This document shows, in pieces, positions 56,482 to 64,000 of a stretch of 64,000 bases of DNA. A model generated the notes under the pieces. The model had not been told where the DNA came from. It did not search any database and worked only from the letters and a program-made list of their open reading frames with translations. Origin of the DNA: Bythopirellula sp041737835 (lineage in GTDB: Bacteria; Planctomycetota; Planctomycetia; Pirellulales; Lacipirellulaceae); assembly GCA_041737835.1 (NCBI GenBank), contig JBGSQY010000057.1. One strand, given 5' to 3'. The translations under genes were made by a program, and so were the position numbers. The stretch's first letter is position 1. Each line of letters starts with the position of its first letter.

Positions 56482-56786
56482 GGAGGGCTCCTTGCGGCGA
56501 GACGCGGACTTATTCCGCAAAATTAGTTGAGGCGGCATGAATCGCTCATCATTTCACAATGGACGAATTCACCCGTTCCGGCAAGTTAGGAAAAATTTAC
56601 GGTCGCTAGATTCTAGCTCTCACACCCGCTAAAACCTACTTGCAGCAGGAAAATCACACGGAACACCCCTCTCCCTGCACCAATCACTGGCCGACAGTTG
56701 CGTGAAGGCACGATGTTTGGAGAGACACATTCAATCATCACCCGCATAAAATCCATAATCGTCACAATCCTCCACGGCTCACTCCC
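56482..56786. other. 305-bp divergent promoter gap
   Basis: Between the adaptor gene (minus) and the adenosyltransferase gene (plus). Nothing gene-like. I looked for a cobalamin riboswitch before the B12-related gene and did not recognise one. Confidence 0.5.
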
Positions 56787-57338
56787 ATGAAAATCTACAC
56801 CCGCACTGGCGATGACGGCTCCACAGGTCTTTACGGCGGGGGACGTGTCGCGAAATGCGACTTGCGGATCGACGCCTTTGGCGTGGTCGACGAACTAAAC
56901 GCCCAGCTGGGCGTCGTCCGTACCGTGGGCTTGCCGGTGACTTGCGATGCAATTCTCGCGTTGCTGCAAAATCGCATGTTCGACATCGGAGCCGAGCTGG
57001 CCACTCCCCAAGCCGACGAGCATGGCACTGCTTATTTGCAAGAAGCCGACGTCGCCCGCGTCGAAAGCTGGATTGATGAATTGGAAGCACCGCTCCCCGC
57101 GCTGCAAACGTTCATTCTTCCCGGCGGCACTCCCGCCGCTGCCGCGTTGCACTTGGCCCGCTGCATTTGCCGCCGCGCGGAACGTCGTGTGGTCGCTCTC
57201 GCTCAAACGTCTCCCGTGCGAGAATTAGTGATCCACTATCTCAATCGCGTAGGCGATCTGCTCTTCGTCATGGCCCGCGCGGTGAATCAAGAACTGGGCC
57301 ATGCCGACGTTCTGTGGCAAAAGACAACCACGGTTTAG
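56787..57338 (+). CDS. Cob(I)alamin adenosyltransferase, PduO type
   Basis: A 183-residue trimeric adenosyltransferase that attaches adenosyl from ATP to cob(I)alamin, making coenzyme B12. Signatures: KIYTRTGDDGSTGLYGGGRV (ATP site, residues 2-21), FILPGGTPAAAALHLARCIC, RRAERRV, and YLNRVGDLLFVMAR in place of the usual NRLSD form. Length is typical. ATG at 56787. It is separated from amt by about 200 bp, so cotranscription is uncertain. Other B12 genes are not in the window. Confidence 0.94.
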   Translation: MKIYTRTGDDGSTGLYGGGRVAKCDLRIDAFGVVDELNAQLGVVRTVGLPVTCDAILALLQNRMFDIGAELATPQADEHGTAYLQEADVARVESWIDELEAPLPALQTFILPGGTPAAAALHLARCICRRAERRVVALAQTSPVRELVIHYLNRVGDLLFVMARAVNQELGHADVLWQKTTTV

Positions 57339-57535
57339 CATCGCAAATCCTAATTCTCTACGCTGCCTACTTTACTGCAACCAAGAGGCTTCATATCCTA
57401 CCATTCTGCCAAACCCTGTCCGTTGAGAATCGGACTGCTGGCTTGGCCTCGCATCGTGTAACAATGCTGCTTGCTGTTCAGCGGCGAACATGGGTGGCTC
57501 GGCTAACAAGTTCCTTATTGAATTGGAGAGGTGAT

Positions 57536-58939
57536 ATGCACCGAGTATGGCCCGGCGGATGTTTTGTCCTGACCCTTCTTCTTGCATCCGTTTTCAGTAG
57601 CACCTTGTCAGCGCAGGAGCTTACGCTGGAATCCGTCGACGAAAAGGCGCAAGCCGCCGCGATCGCTGGCAACACGGCTTGGATGCTCACTTCCAGTGCC
57701 TTAGTGCTCTTCATGACGGCCCCTGGCCTGGCCATGTTCTACGGCGGTTTGGTTCGCAAGAAAAACGTGCTCAGCGTGATGATGCAGTGCGTCTTTTTGA
57801 TGGGACTCATGACCATCATTTGGGCCCTTTACGGTTACAGTCTGTCTTTCGGCGGCGACGGAGCTTACGTCGGCAACGGTGAGTATCTCTTCATGAACAA
57901 CGTGCAACGCACCTGGGATGCCGACACCGAATCCCCCGTCGAGCTGTTTTATCTCGATACGCCGCTCCCGCTGTATTGCCACATGGTGTTCCAGGGAATG
58001 TTCTTTATCATCACCCCCGCGCTCATCTGCGGTGCGTTTGCCGAGCGGATGAAATTCAGCGCGATGGTCGTGTTCAGCATCTTGTGGGGCACGCTGGTTT
58101 ACTGCCCGCTTTGCCACTGGGTTTGGGACGGTGGCATCCTGGCGTTCAATTCACCGCACGCCATTGCCGGCGGCGCGCTCGACTTCGCCGGGGGTACCGT
58201 CGTGCATATCAGTTCAGGCATTTCAGCCCTCATGTGCGCGCTGGTCATCGGCAAGCGCAAAGGCTTCGGCAGCGAAGACATGCGCCCTCATAATCTTACC
58301 TACACCGTACTTGGTGCGGGCATGTTGTGGGTCGGGTGGTTCGGCTTCAACGCCGGTAGTGAACTCTTGAGCGACCACCTCGCCAGCAGCGCGTTCGTGG
58401 TGACCCACTTCTCGGCGGCGGCGGGTGTACTTGGTTGGTCGATTTACGAATGGTTTCACAACGGCAAGCCCAGCGTGTTGGGTGCTGCGTCGGGTGCCGT
58501 CGCTGGTTTGGTATGCATTACTCCCGCAGCGGGTTTTGTGAATCCCATGCCCGCCTTGCTCATGGGTTTTGTCGCAGGCATCGTCTGTGCCCTCGCCTGC
58601 GGAAAGCTTAAGCCTGCCTTCGGCTATGATGATTCGCTCGACGCCTTCGGCGTCCATGGCGTGGGTGGCACTCTGGGGGCGATCCTCACGGGCGTCTTCG
58701 CCACGCGGGCCTGCTGGAATATCGATGGCGGAAATCCCTTGGGATTGATCGAAGGGGGTAGCCAGGTTTTCGTGGGCCAGATTGCCGCCGTGGCCGTTAC
58801 GATTGTGTTCAGTATTGTCGCCACGCTTATTATTCTTAAGGTGATCGACATCGCCATGGGCCTGCGTATCAGCCCCGAGGGCGAAACTCGCGGCCTCGAT
58901 ATTACCGACCATGGCGAAGAAGGTTACATTTTCTTCTAG
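57536..58939 (+). CDS. amt: Ammonium transporter
   Basis: A 467-residue Amt protein that brings ammonium into the cell. A cleavable signal-like helix (about 1-22) is followed by about eleven transmembrane helices. Amt landmarks: APGLAMFYGGLVRKKNVLSV, CPLCHWVWDGG with the central His, GGTVVHISSGISALM and FGVHGVGGTLGAILTGVFA. The ATG at 57536 has a strong GGAGAGGTGAT ribosome site, so this start is secure even though the frame is open further upstream. It is followed by glnB 78 bp later and glnD, the classical nitrogen-regulated arrangement; the PII protein is expected to block the channel. Confidence 0.95.
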   Translation: MHRVWPGGCFVLTLLLASVFSSTLSAQELTLESVDEKAQAAAIAGNTAWMLTSSALVLFMTAPGLAMFYGGLVRKKNVLSVMMQCVFLMGLMTIIWALYGYSLSFGGDGAYVGNGEYLFMNNVQRTWDADTESPVELFYLDTPLPLYCHMVFQGMFFIITPALICGAFAERMKFSAMVVFSILWGTLVYCPLCHWVWDGGILAFNSPHAIAGGALDFAGGTVVHISSGISALMCALVIGKRKGFGSEDMRPHNLTYTVLGAGMLWVGWFGFNAGSELLSDHLASSAFVVTHFSAAAGVLGWSIYEWFHNGKPSVLGAASGAVAGLVCITPAAGFVNPMPALLMGFVAGIVCALACGKLKPAFGYDDSLDAFGVHGVGGTLGAILTGVFATRACWNIDGGNPLGLIEGGSQVFVGQIAAVAVTIVFSIVATLIILKVIDIAMGLRISPEGETRGLDITDHGEEGYIFF

Positions 58940-59017
58940 GCCAAGGCGAACTTTTACCAGTAAACTTAAAGGGCGGGCCCGGCTTGCTCTTAAATTAAAA
59001 ACTCACGGAGTTACGTG

Positions 59018-59356
59018 ATGAAGAAAATCGAAGCTATCGTGCGTCACTTCAAACTCGAAGACGTCAAGAACGCCTTGAGCGAACTCGGCATCGCGGGCAT
59101 GACCATCACCGAGGTCCGCGGCTTTGGCCGCCAGAAGGGACATACCGAAACCTATCGCGGCACGGAGTATGCCGTCGATTTTGTCCCCAAGGTCAAAATC
59201 GAAATTGCCGTGTCCGAAGAAAAATCCCAATCGGTAATCGACACCATTATCAAAGCCTCACAAACGGGCCAAATCGGCGACGGCAAGATCTTTGTGTCCG
59301 ATCTGGTCGAAACGATTCGCATCCGCACCGGCGAAACCGGCAACGGTGCGCTATAA
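59018..59356 (+). CDS. glnB: PII family nitrogen regulator
   Basis: A 112-residue PII signal protein that senses 2-oxoglutarate, ATP/ADP and nitrogen status. The start MKKIEAIVRHFKLEDVK, the T-loop with Y51 (TETYRGTEYAVDFVPK, the uridylylation site) and the end RIRTGETGNGAL are typical. I chose ATG 59018 over a GTG one codon earlier; GGAG lies eight bases upstream. It sits right after amt and before glnD, so its partners are its neighbours. A Rho-independent terminator follows. Between amt and glnB there is no convincing sigma-54 promoter. Confidence 0.95.
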   Translation: MKKIEAIVRHFKLEDVKNALSELGIAGMTITEVRGFGRQKGHTETYRGTEYAVDFVPKVKIEIAVSEEKSQSVIDTIIKASQTGQIGDGKIFVSDLVETIRIRTGETGNGAL

Positions 59357-59379
59357 TAGAATTGGCAACGCTTGCTTCC

Positions 59380-59413
59380 CAGCCGCGGCCCAAAAAGCCG
59401 CGGCTGTTTTTTT
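59380..59413 (+). terminator. Rho-independent terminator after glnB
   Basis: Stem CAGCCGCGGC (59380-59389) pairs with GCCGCGGCTG (59397-59406), loop CCAAAAA, then seven T. glnD begins 25 bp later, so glnD expression needs read-through or its own promoter. Confidence 0.88.
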
Positions 59414-59437
59414 GTCATTCGGAATCGAAAACTCGGG

Positions 59438-62068
59438 ATGCCCGCCAGTCTGCAAATCACCGACACGCTGCAACAACTCCGCACCGAGTTGCAGACCCGT
59501 CGTGCCGAAATTCAAGCCAGCCACGATCGCGGACTTGCCGGTGCGCAAGTCTCCGCCAAGCTCGGCTCGATGCTCGACACGATCCTCATGCGGCTCTTTG
59601 AAGCATCGCTGGCCATTGCTCCCACTGCCAAAGCCGACAAATTTCGGGCGAATCTCGCCGTCGTTTGTTTAGGCAGCCACGGCCGTCGCCAATGCTCGCC
59701 CTATTCCGACGTCGATCTCATGTTTGTTTATCAGAACCTGCGGAGCGAAGAAGTCGCCGAAATACTGCGACCTCTCACTCAGGGTGTGTTCGACATCGGC
59801 TTGCAATTGGGTTCCAGCATTCGCAAACCCAACGAAGCGATCCAACTTGCTCGCGACGACGCCGTGATCTGCACGTCACTGATCGACGCGCGATTGCTGC
59901 TAGGGAGTCAAACGCTATTCGAAGATTTTCGTACGAGCTTCGAGAAAATGGTCCGCCGTAATAGTAAATTGCTCTGCCGCACCTTTCTTGAAGCGCGGAC
60001 CCAAGAACGCAATCAATACGGCGAAAGCGTCTACCTCCTTGAACCTCACGTTAAACGCTCGCGTGGAGGTTTGCGTGATATTCATCTCCTGCGTTGGCTA
60101 GGCTTTGCCGAATTCGGCGCCGCGGACCCCGACCGTTTGCATCTCCTGGGGGCGATCTCCAAGTTCGATCACCATCGCCTGCAATCCGCTACCGAATATC
60201 TGCTGCGGCTCCGCAACGAGATGCACTTCCACGCCGGTTCGTGCGCCGATCTGCTCGACCGCGCCGAACAGCTCCGCGTGGCTGAATGGCTCGGCCTTCA
60301 GCACCGCAGCGGTTTGCTTCCCGTCGAGCAATTCATGCGCGACTATTTCCGCCATACCAATCATGTTTGGCAATTGGTTCGTCGCCGCGAAGCGAGTCTC
60401 CTGGCCGGCGGCGCGGTTTCACGCGTACTCGAACCGATCTTTAGCCGCAGCGTTGGTGCTGATTTTCGTGTCACAATCAATACGGTTGGCGTTACGACCG
60501 CGGGCTTAGCTAAGATCAAACACGATATGATCGAAATCTTGCGGCTGGTGGAACTAGCCGCCGAGGAAAAAAAACCGCTCGATCAACAGACGTATTCCGC
60601 CCTGCTATTGGCCGCTCCTGACTTTCCCGAGGAAGCGACCGACGAAGTGCGCCGCCATTTCTACAACATACTCGCCACACCCCACATCGTCGGCGGTGTC
60701 CTCGGTTTGCTGCACGAGCTGGGTTATCTTGAAAAGATCGTCCCCGCCATGCGGCATGTGCGTTGCCTGCTCCAATTCAATCAGTACCACAAATACACGG
60801 TCGACGAACATTCCTTGCGCGCCGTGAGTGAAGCCGCGAGCTTTGCCTCCCGCGACGACCGCTTGGGCTACGCCTATCGCGAAGTAGCTGACAAACGAGT
60901 TTTACACCTTGCCCTTCTGCTCCATGACTTGGGCAAAGGCTATGAAGAAGATCACAGCGAAGTTGGTAAACGCATCGCCGAAGTAACAGCCAAGCTCTTT
61001 CAGCTCGACGAACGCTCCACGGAGGATTTGGTGTTCCTGGTTCACAAGCATTTGGCGATGTCGCATCTCACCTTCCGCCGCGATACTTCTGACGCGCGTT
61101 TACTGGAAGGGTTTGCTCGCCAAGCGGGCACCGTCGAACGCCTCAAGATGCTATTCGTTGTCACTTGCGCCGACCTCGCGGCGGTGGGTCCCGACGTCCT
61201 CACCGCCTGGAAGCGCGACGTGCTGGCCGAAGTCTATTCGCGCACCGTCGGTTTTCTGGAAGACGACGACACGACCGATTTCCGCGCGAAACTCACGGCG
61301 AAATCCGCGGCCGTGCTCAAGGAACTCAGCCCAGCCCAACGAGCCGACGAATGGTTCGTCAAACAACTCGAAGCCCTCCCGTCGAGCCATCTCACGAGTC
61401 TCGACGCACCTGAAATTGTCGAAATCTTTTCGCGGCTGAAATTGCTTCGGGAGAACGAAGCCACCGCTTGGTGCCATTATCAAGCTTCGACCAAAACGAT
61501 CGTATGTTCAGGTGGGATTAGTCGTGGCGTCGGCCGCGGCGTGTTTTCCAGCATGGCCGGTGTACTCAGCAGCGAAGGCCTACAGATCCTTTCCGCCGAT
61601 ATCGACGTGCTGGCCGACGAATTGGTGCTCGTCCGCTACACGGCAACTGACTCGCAGTCGTCCAAAGCTCCCACGAAACAGCGGCTCAAAGAATTCGAAC
61701 AAAAAATGGTGGCTTCGATCGATTCTGAGCAGCCCCCGCAGTTCCGTCGTGTCTGGGGCCAAGACAAAATCGAAGCCTCACGTAAACTCAGCCCCCAAAG
61801 CACCGAAGTTCGCATCGACAACAATCTCTCCGAAAACTACACGATTGTCGAAGTTTTCACCTTCGACCGCACAGGTTTGCTGTATGCGCTCGCCCGTAAG
61901 CTGCACGACATCGGCCTCGTGATCCGCCACGCCAAGATTGGCACGTACCTCGATCAAGTCGTCGACGTGTTCTACGTGCTCGCCCGCGAGAATGGCCAGA
62001 AGATCTACGACGAAGGTTATCTCAACCACATCAAGCACGAAATGTACCACGCCGCCGAAGGCCAATAA
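59438..62068 (+). CDS. glnD: Bifunctional [protein-PII] uridylyltransferase/uridylyl-removing enzyme
   Basis: An 876-residue enzyme that adds or removes UMP on PII according to glutamine. The nucleotidyltransferase motif GSHGRRQCSPYSDVDLMF (residues 79-96) keeps the Asp pair D91/D93, but Gln replaces the usual Glu in GRxE. The HD domain follows (LALLLHDLGKGYEEDHSEVG, about 485-505), and two ACT domains (about 700-870, with GVFSSMAGVLSSEGLQILSA and FTFDRTGLLYALARKLHDIG) bind glutamine. ATG 59438 was chosen because earlier codons of the frame fall in the glnB terminator. It overlaps the opposite gene by 38 bp at the 3' end. Confidence 0.93.
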   Translation: MPASLQITDTLQQLRTELQTRRAEIQASHDRGLAGAQVSAKLGSMLDTILMRLFEASLAIAPTAKADKFRANLAVVCLGSHGRRQCSPYSDVDLMFVYQNLRSEEVAEILRPLTQGVFDIGLQLGSSIRKPNEAIQLARDDAVICTSLIDARLLLGSQTLFEDFRTSFEKMVRRNSKLLCRTFLEARTQERNQYGESVYLLEPHVKRSRGGLRDIHLLRWLGFAEFGAADPDRLHLLGAISKFDHHRLQSATEYLLRLRNEMHFHAGSCADLLDRAEQLRVAEWLGLQHRSGLLPVEQFMRDYFRHTNHVWQLVRRREASLLAGGAVSRVLEPIFSRSVGADFRVTINTVGVTTAGLAKIKHDMIEILRLVELAAEEKKPLDQQTYSALLLAAPDFPEEATDEVRRHFYNILATPHIVGGVLGLLHELGYLEKIVPAMRHVRCLLQFNQYHKYTVDEHSLRAVSEAASFASRDDRLGYAYREVADKRVLHLALLLHDLGKGYEEDHSEVGKRIAEVTAKLFQLDERSTEDLVFLVHKHLAMSHLTFRRDTSDARLLEGFARQAGTVERLKMLFVVTCADLAAVGPDVLTAWKRDVLAEVYSRTVGFLEDDDTTDFRAKLTAKSAAVLKELSPAQRADEWFVKQLEALPSSHLTSLDAPEIVEIFSRLKLLRENEATAWCHYQASTKTIVCSGGISRGVGRGVFSSMAGVLSSEGLQILSADIDVLADELVLVRYTATDSQSSKAPTKQRLKEFEQKMVASIDSEQPPQFRRVWGQDKIEASRKLSPQSTEVRIDNNLSENYTIVEVFTFDRTGLLYALARKLHDIGLVIRHAKIGTYLDQVVDVFYVLARENGQKIYDEGYLNHIKHEMYHAAEGQ

Positions 62069-63290
62069 GCACGAAGCTTATCAAGTGCCAAGTGCCAGGC
62101 TCCGGCACCGGCGAGCCCGCTTCAGCGGGCGTGCTTCCACCATAAGCATCTTGCCACTCCGCCAAATCTCCCAGGCTCGGATTCCGCTGCCACGCCAAAA
62201 AATCTCGCCCCGTCACCACACCGTCGAAATCAAAATCCCCCGGCATGCCCACCTCTTGCAAAATGGCAAGGTGCATCATTGACGAAAGTTCTTCCACATT
62301 ACTAAAAACGGTCCGCTCCGTGACGAACGTGAAGACCAATCCATAATCCTCATCAATCCAACTGTGAAAACCGCGAGCCCCCGCCGCGAGCGCATCCACG
62401 GTTGGTCCCGCTTGTTCCAATTGATCGAGCCACACGCCGATGCCGTAGCGATTATTCCCAGCCGGTGAATTCGCGATTACCTGATCGTCGCTGGTTTGCC
62501 GCGTGAGCATCTCGGCCACCGATTCCGCCGACAACACTTGCGTGCCGCTGACTCGGTCCACGCCATCGTTCAGCAGCATGTCGGTAAACCGTGCGAAGTC
62601 GGTGGCGGTCGATTCCACGCCACCCGCCACACGCGGATTGGAGTCACTCGCGATGACAAAACTCGTATTCGTCATGCCCAGCGGACCGGTGATTCGCTCC
62701 GCAAACAGATCGATGTAGCGCTCTCCGGTAGCCACTTCTGCCGCCGCCCCGGCCGCCTGCATCGACAATCCGCCATACGCAAATGTCGATCCCGGTGGTC
62801 CATTCTCAAGCGGCTGGTCACTGATCAACAGCGCCGCTTGTCGCAGCGTGATCAAGGAACTGAGTAGAATAGGCGACGACACATCTTCGCCTGGCAACCC
62901 CGACGAATGTGAAAACGCGTGCTGAATCCTGATCTCACTATAACCCGGCTTATTGTATTCAGGCAGAAAGTCGCTTAGCCGGCTATCCAACGAAAAACCC
63001 ATCTCACCGGTTTCGGCGAGCGACATCATCAGCGCCCCGCTGATCGTCTTCGAAGTGCTATCCACATTGGCAGGGCGATCAATCGACCAAGCACCAAACG
63101 CTTGGTGATAAAGCAATTCACCATTCTGCAGTAGCCGGATCTCAAACCCGGGCACCGCTTGGCCGACGTTCTGACCTACGAGTGCTCCCTCGGCAAGTGC
63201 CGTCAGCTCCGTGAAATCGTAAGCCTCAAGCGATGGCGTGCATAAACATAGCGCGATGAAGCAACAACGTGTGAGATTGCGATGGCGCAT
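62031..63290 (-). CDS. Secreted serine hydrolase (beta-lactamase fold) with dockerin-like loop and PEP-CTERM
   Basis: A 419-residue exported protein. A signal peptide (about 1-23) leads to a class C beta-lactamase/esterase-like domain (about 25-345) with the SxxK motif S78-T-S-K81, an HSSGLPGEDVSS segment and a YGGLSMQAAG region in place of YxN. GDFDFDGVVTGRDFLAWQR then forms a dockerin-like calcium loop common in planctomycetes, and the C-terminus is PEP-CTERM: VPEPGTW, a hydrophobic helix, and RRR. It is likely sorted by an exosortase and anchored. ATG 63290 was chosen (the earlier TTG gives no signal). Its last codons lie inside glnD. Confidence 0.88.
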   Translation of the reverse strand: MRHRNLTRCCFIALCLCTPSLEAYDFTELTALAEGALVGQNVGQAVPGFEIRLLQNGELLYHQAFGAWSIDRPANVDSTSKTISGALMMSLAETGEMGFSLDSRLSDFLPEYNKPGYSEIRIQHAFSHSSGLPGEDVSSPILLSSLITLRQAALLISDQPLENGPPGSTFAYGGLSMQAAGAAAEVATGERYIDLFAERITGPLGMTNTSFVIASDSNPRVAGGVESTATDFARFTDMLLNDGVDRVSGTQVLSAESVAEMLTRQTSDDQVIANSPAGNNRYGIGVWLDQLEQAGPTVDALAAGARGFHSWIDEDYGLVFTFVTERTVFSNVEELSSMMHLAILQEVGMPGDFDFDGVVTGRDFLAWQRNPSLGDLAEWQDAYGGSTPAEAGSPVPEPGTWHLISFVLIGLRRRGTFRA

Positions 63291-63358
63291 AACAACACTT
63301 TGGTAGGAATTCAAATACCGTCCTTCTTGAACCCCGCATTTCGACCAAAGTTCCGTGC

Positions 63359-63383
63359 GTTAGCCGGCTTCGTACAGATGCCG
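63359..63383. repeat. P1-like repeat, degenerate (before DUF3500 gene)
   Basis: GTTAGCCGGCTTCGTACAGA then TGCCG. The framing GTTAGCCGGC and TGCCG are kept but the stem is broken. It lies between two same-strand genes. Confidence 0.4.
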
Positions 63384-63393
63384 AGAATATTGC

Positions 63394-64000
63394 CTAAGCA
63401 TTCAATTTTACGCTCGGATCATCCGCCACGTTCACCCACACGTGCACGTGCGGCGAACCGCGGAAGTGCCACACAAACGACGGCCCCTCGAGCCGCCAAT
63501 TGTCCCATACCTTGTCGCGCCCGATGTCGCCCTGCTCGTAGAAGGCCAGGTGACACTTATCGAGTCCCCCCTGCGCATTGAGGCAAGCGATCACTTCGTC
63601 GCGGTCGTTGTGGCGATACGGCTCGACCAGTTTCTGCAATACTTCCTGCACCCTTTCGCGTTGATCGCTGGAAAGTTCGGTCAGCGGAATACCTTGAAAC
63701 CGGCCGCTTGCTCCCTGAAAACCTGCTTTTTCTTCGCGCGGTAAGGCTCGCTTCACCAACGCCAGTTGCTGCTGCTTGCCACTTAACGCTTGATACAGCT
63801 TATTCGCCTCAACGGCCTGCGGCCAGAAGACGTTGTTGGGATGGTCTGCTTCTTCATCAAACGATTCTGCAGCATGGCCATAGAAAATCGGCCCGCCAAA
63901 CGCTACGTGCTCGGTCGTATTGCCGTCGCAGCGCACTGTCATGTGGCGACCGGTCAACACAAACTCAAACTTGTCGCTTCCCGGTTCACCAAAGATGGCG
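63394..64000 (-). CDS. DUF3500 family protein (partial, 5' end off window)
   Basis: The frame stays open to the right edge, so the N-terminus is missing; about 202 residues are visible. The C-terminal part resembles DUF3500: IFGEPGSDKFEFVLTGRHMT, VRCDGNTTEHVAFGGPIFYG, LTELSSDQRERVQEVLQKLV and SFVWHFRGSPHVHVWVNVAD. The TGRHMTVRCDG block is the most characteristic. The function of DUF3500 is unknown; family members are often exported. It ends 103 bp before the start of the PEP-CTERM hydrolase on the same strand, so it lies upstream of that gene and may be cotranscribed with it. Confidence 0.88.
   Translation of the reverse strand, partial: AIFGEPGSDKFEFVLTGRHMTVRCDGNTTEHVAFGGPIFYGHAAESFDEEADHPNNVFWPQAVEANKLYQALSGKQQQLALVKRALPREEKAGFQGASGRFQGIPLTELSSDQRERVQEVLQKLVEPYRHNDRDEVIACLNAQGGLDKCHLAFYEQGDIGRDKVWDNWRLEGPSFVWHFRGSPHVHVWVNVADDPSVKLNA

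Noticed and set aside
56482..56786. A cobalamin riboswitch before the adenosyltransferase gene
   Set aside because: I could not find the conserved B12-box pattern by eye; a covariance-model scan would decide.
57339..57535. A sigma-54 promoter before amt
   Set aside because: TGGC and GC elements occur, but I found none with the required GG-N10-GC spacing.

Overview
The window looks like chromosomal DNA of a planctomycete, most likely a member of the Pirellulales. This rests on family content, not on a search. It has a planctomycete-type cytochrome c/DUF1549/DUF1553 protein, a Ser/Thr kinase with C-terminal membrane helices divergent from an ECF sigma factor, a TIGR03032-type protein, and a stand-alone EF-G whose G domain resembles mitochondrial EFG1. 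It also has a hydrolase ending in a dockerin-like calcium loop plus PEP-CTERM, and many signal-peptide proteins of unknown role. No rRNA, tRNA, CRISPR array, prophage or transposase gene was recognised.

Layout. 1-10.3 kb: partial PSD1-type protein (runs off the left edge), CDF metal exporter, OPT transporter, DUF486 protein, aldo/keto reductase, giant FAD/Fe-S 2-hydroxyacid dehydrogenase. 10.7-15.5 kb: MATE exporter, exported twin-HMA protein, small membrane protein, galE, TIGR03032-type protein. 15.5-25.7 kb: kinase/ECF pair, second sigma factor with a YfbK-like VWA protein, K+ channel with RCK domains, YcaQ-like glycosylase, two tiny membrane proteins. 26-33 kb (minus strand): priA, heme-motif histidine kinase, rnhA, recG, a cluster themed on replication restart and R-loops. 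33-40.4 kb: nadD, orphan kinase, lipoprotein, small membrane proteins, SDR, DUF421, repeat-tailed secreted protein. 41-48.7 kb: EF-G, CPBP protease, accD, a pseudo-histidine-phosphatase, rpe, scpB. 48.8-56.5 kb: MscS, cupin, fumC, TPR protein, prenyltransferase-fold protein, charged HlyD-like adaptor. 56.8-62 kb: cobalamin adenosyltransferase, then the nitrogen module amt-glnB-glnD. 62-64 kb: PEP-CTERM serine hydrolase and a partial DUF3500 protein.

The most unusual feature is the density of short palindromic and inverted repeats of several families between genes. Some reach into coding sequence. They supply stop codons (sigma factor, MscS, FAD dehydrogenase, VWA protein) and in-frame linkers in two unrelated proteins. 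One family keeps its hairpin through a paired base change. These repeats and the PriA/heme-kinase/RNase HI/RecG cluster are the best leads for something undescribed.

Limits: all functions come from reading motifs by eye. Start codons were chosen by inspection and Shine-Dalgarno sites are often weak here, so some N-termini may be off by up to about 30 residues. Repeat coordinates may be off by one or two bases.
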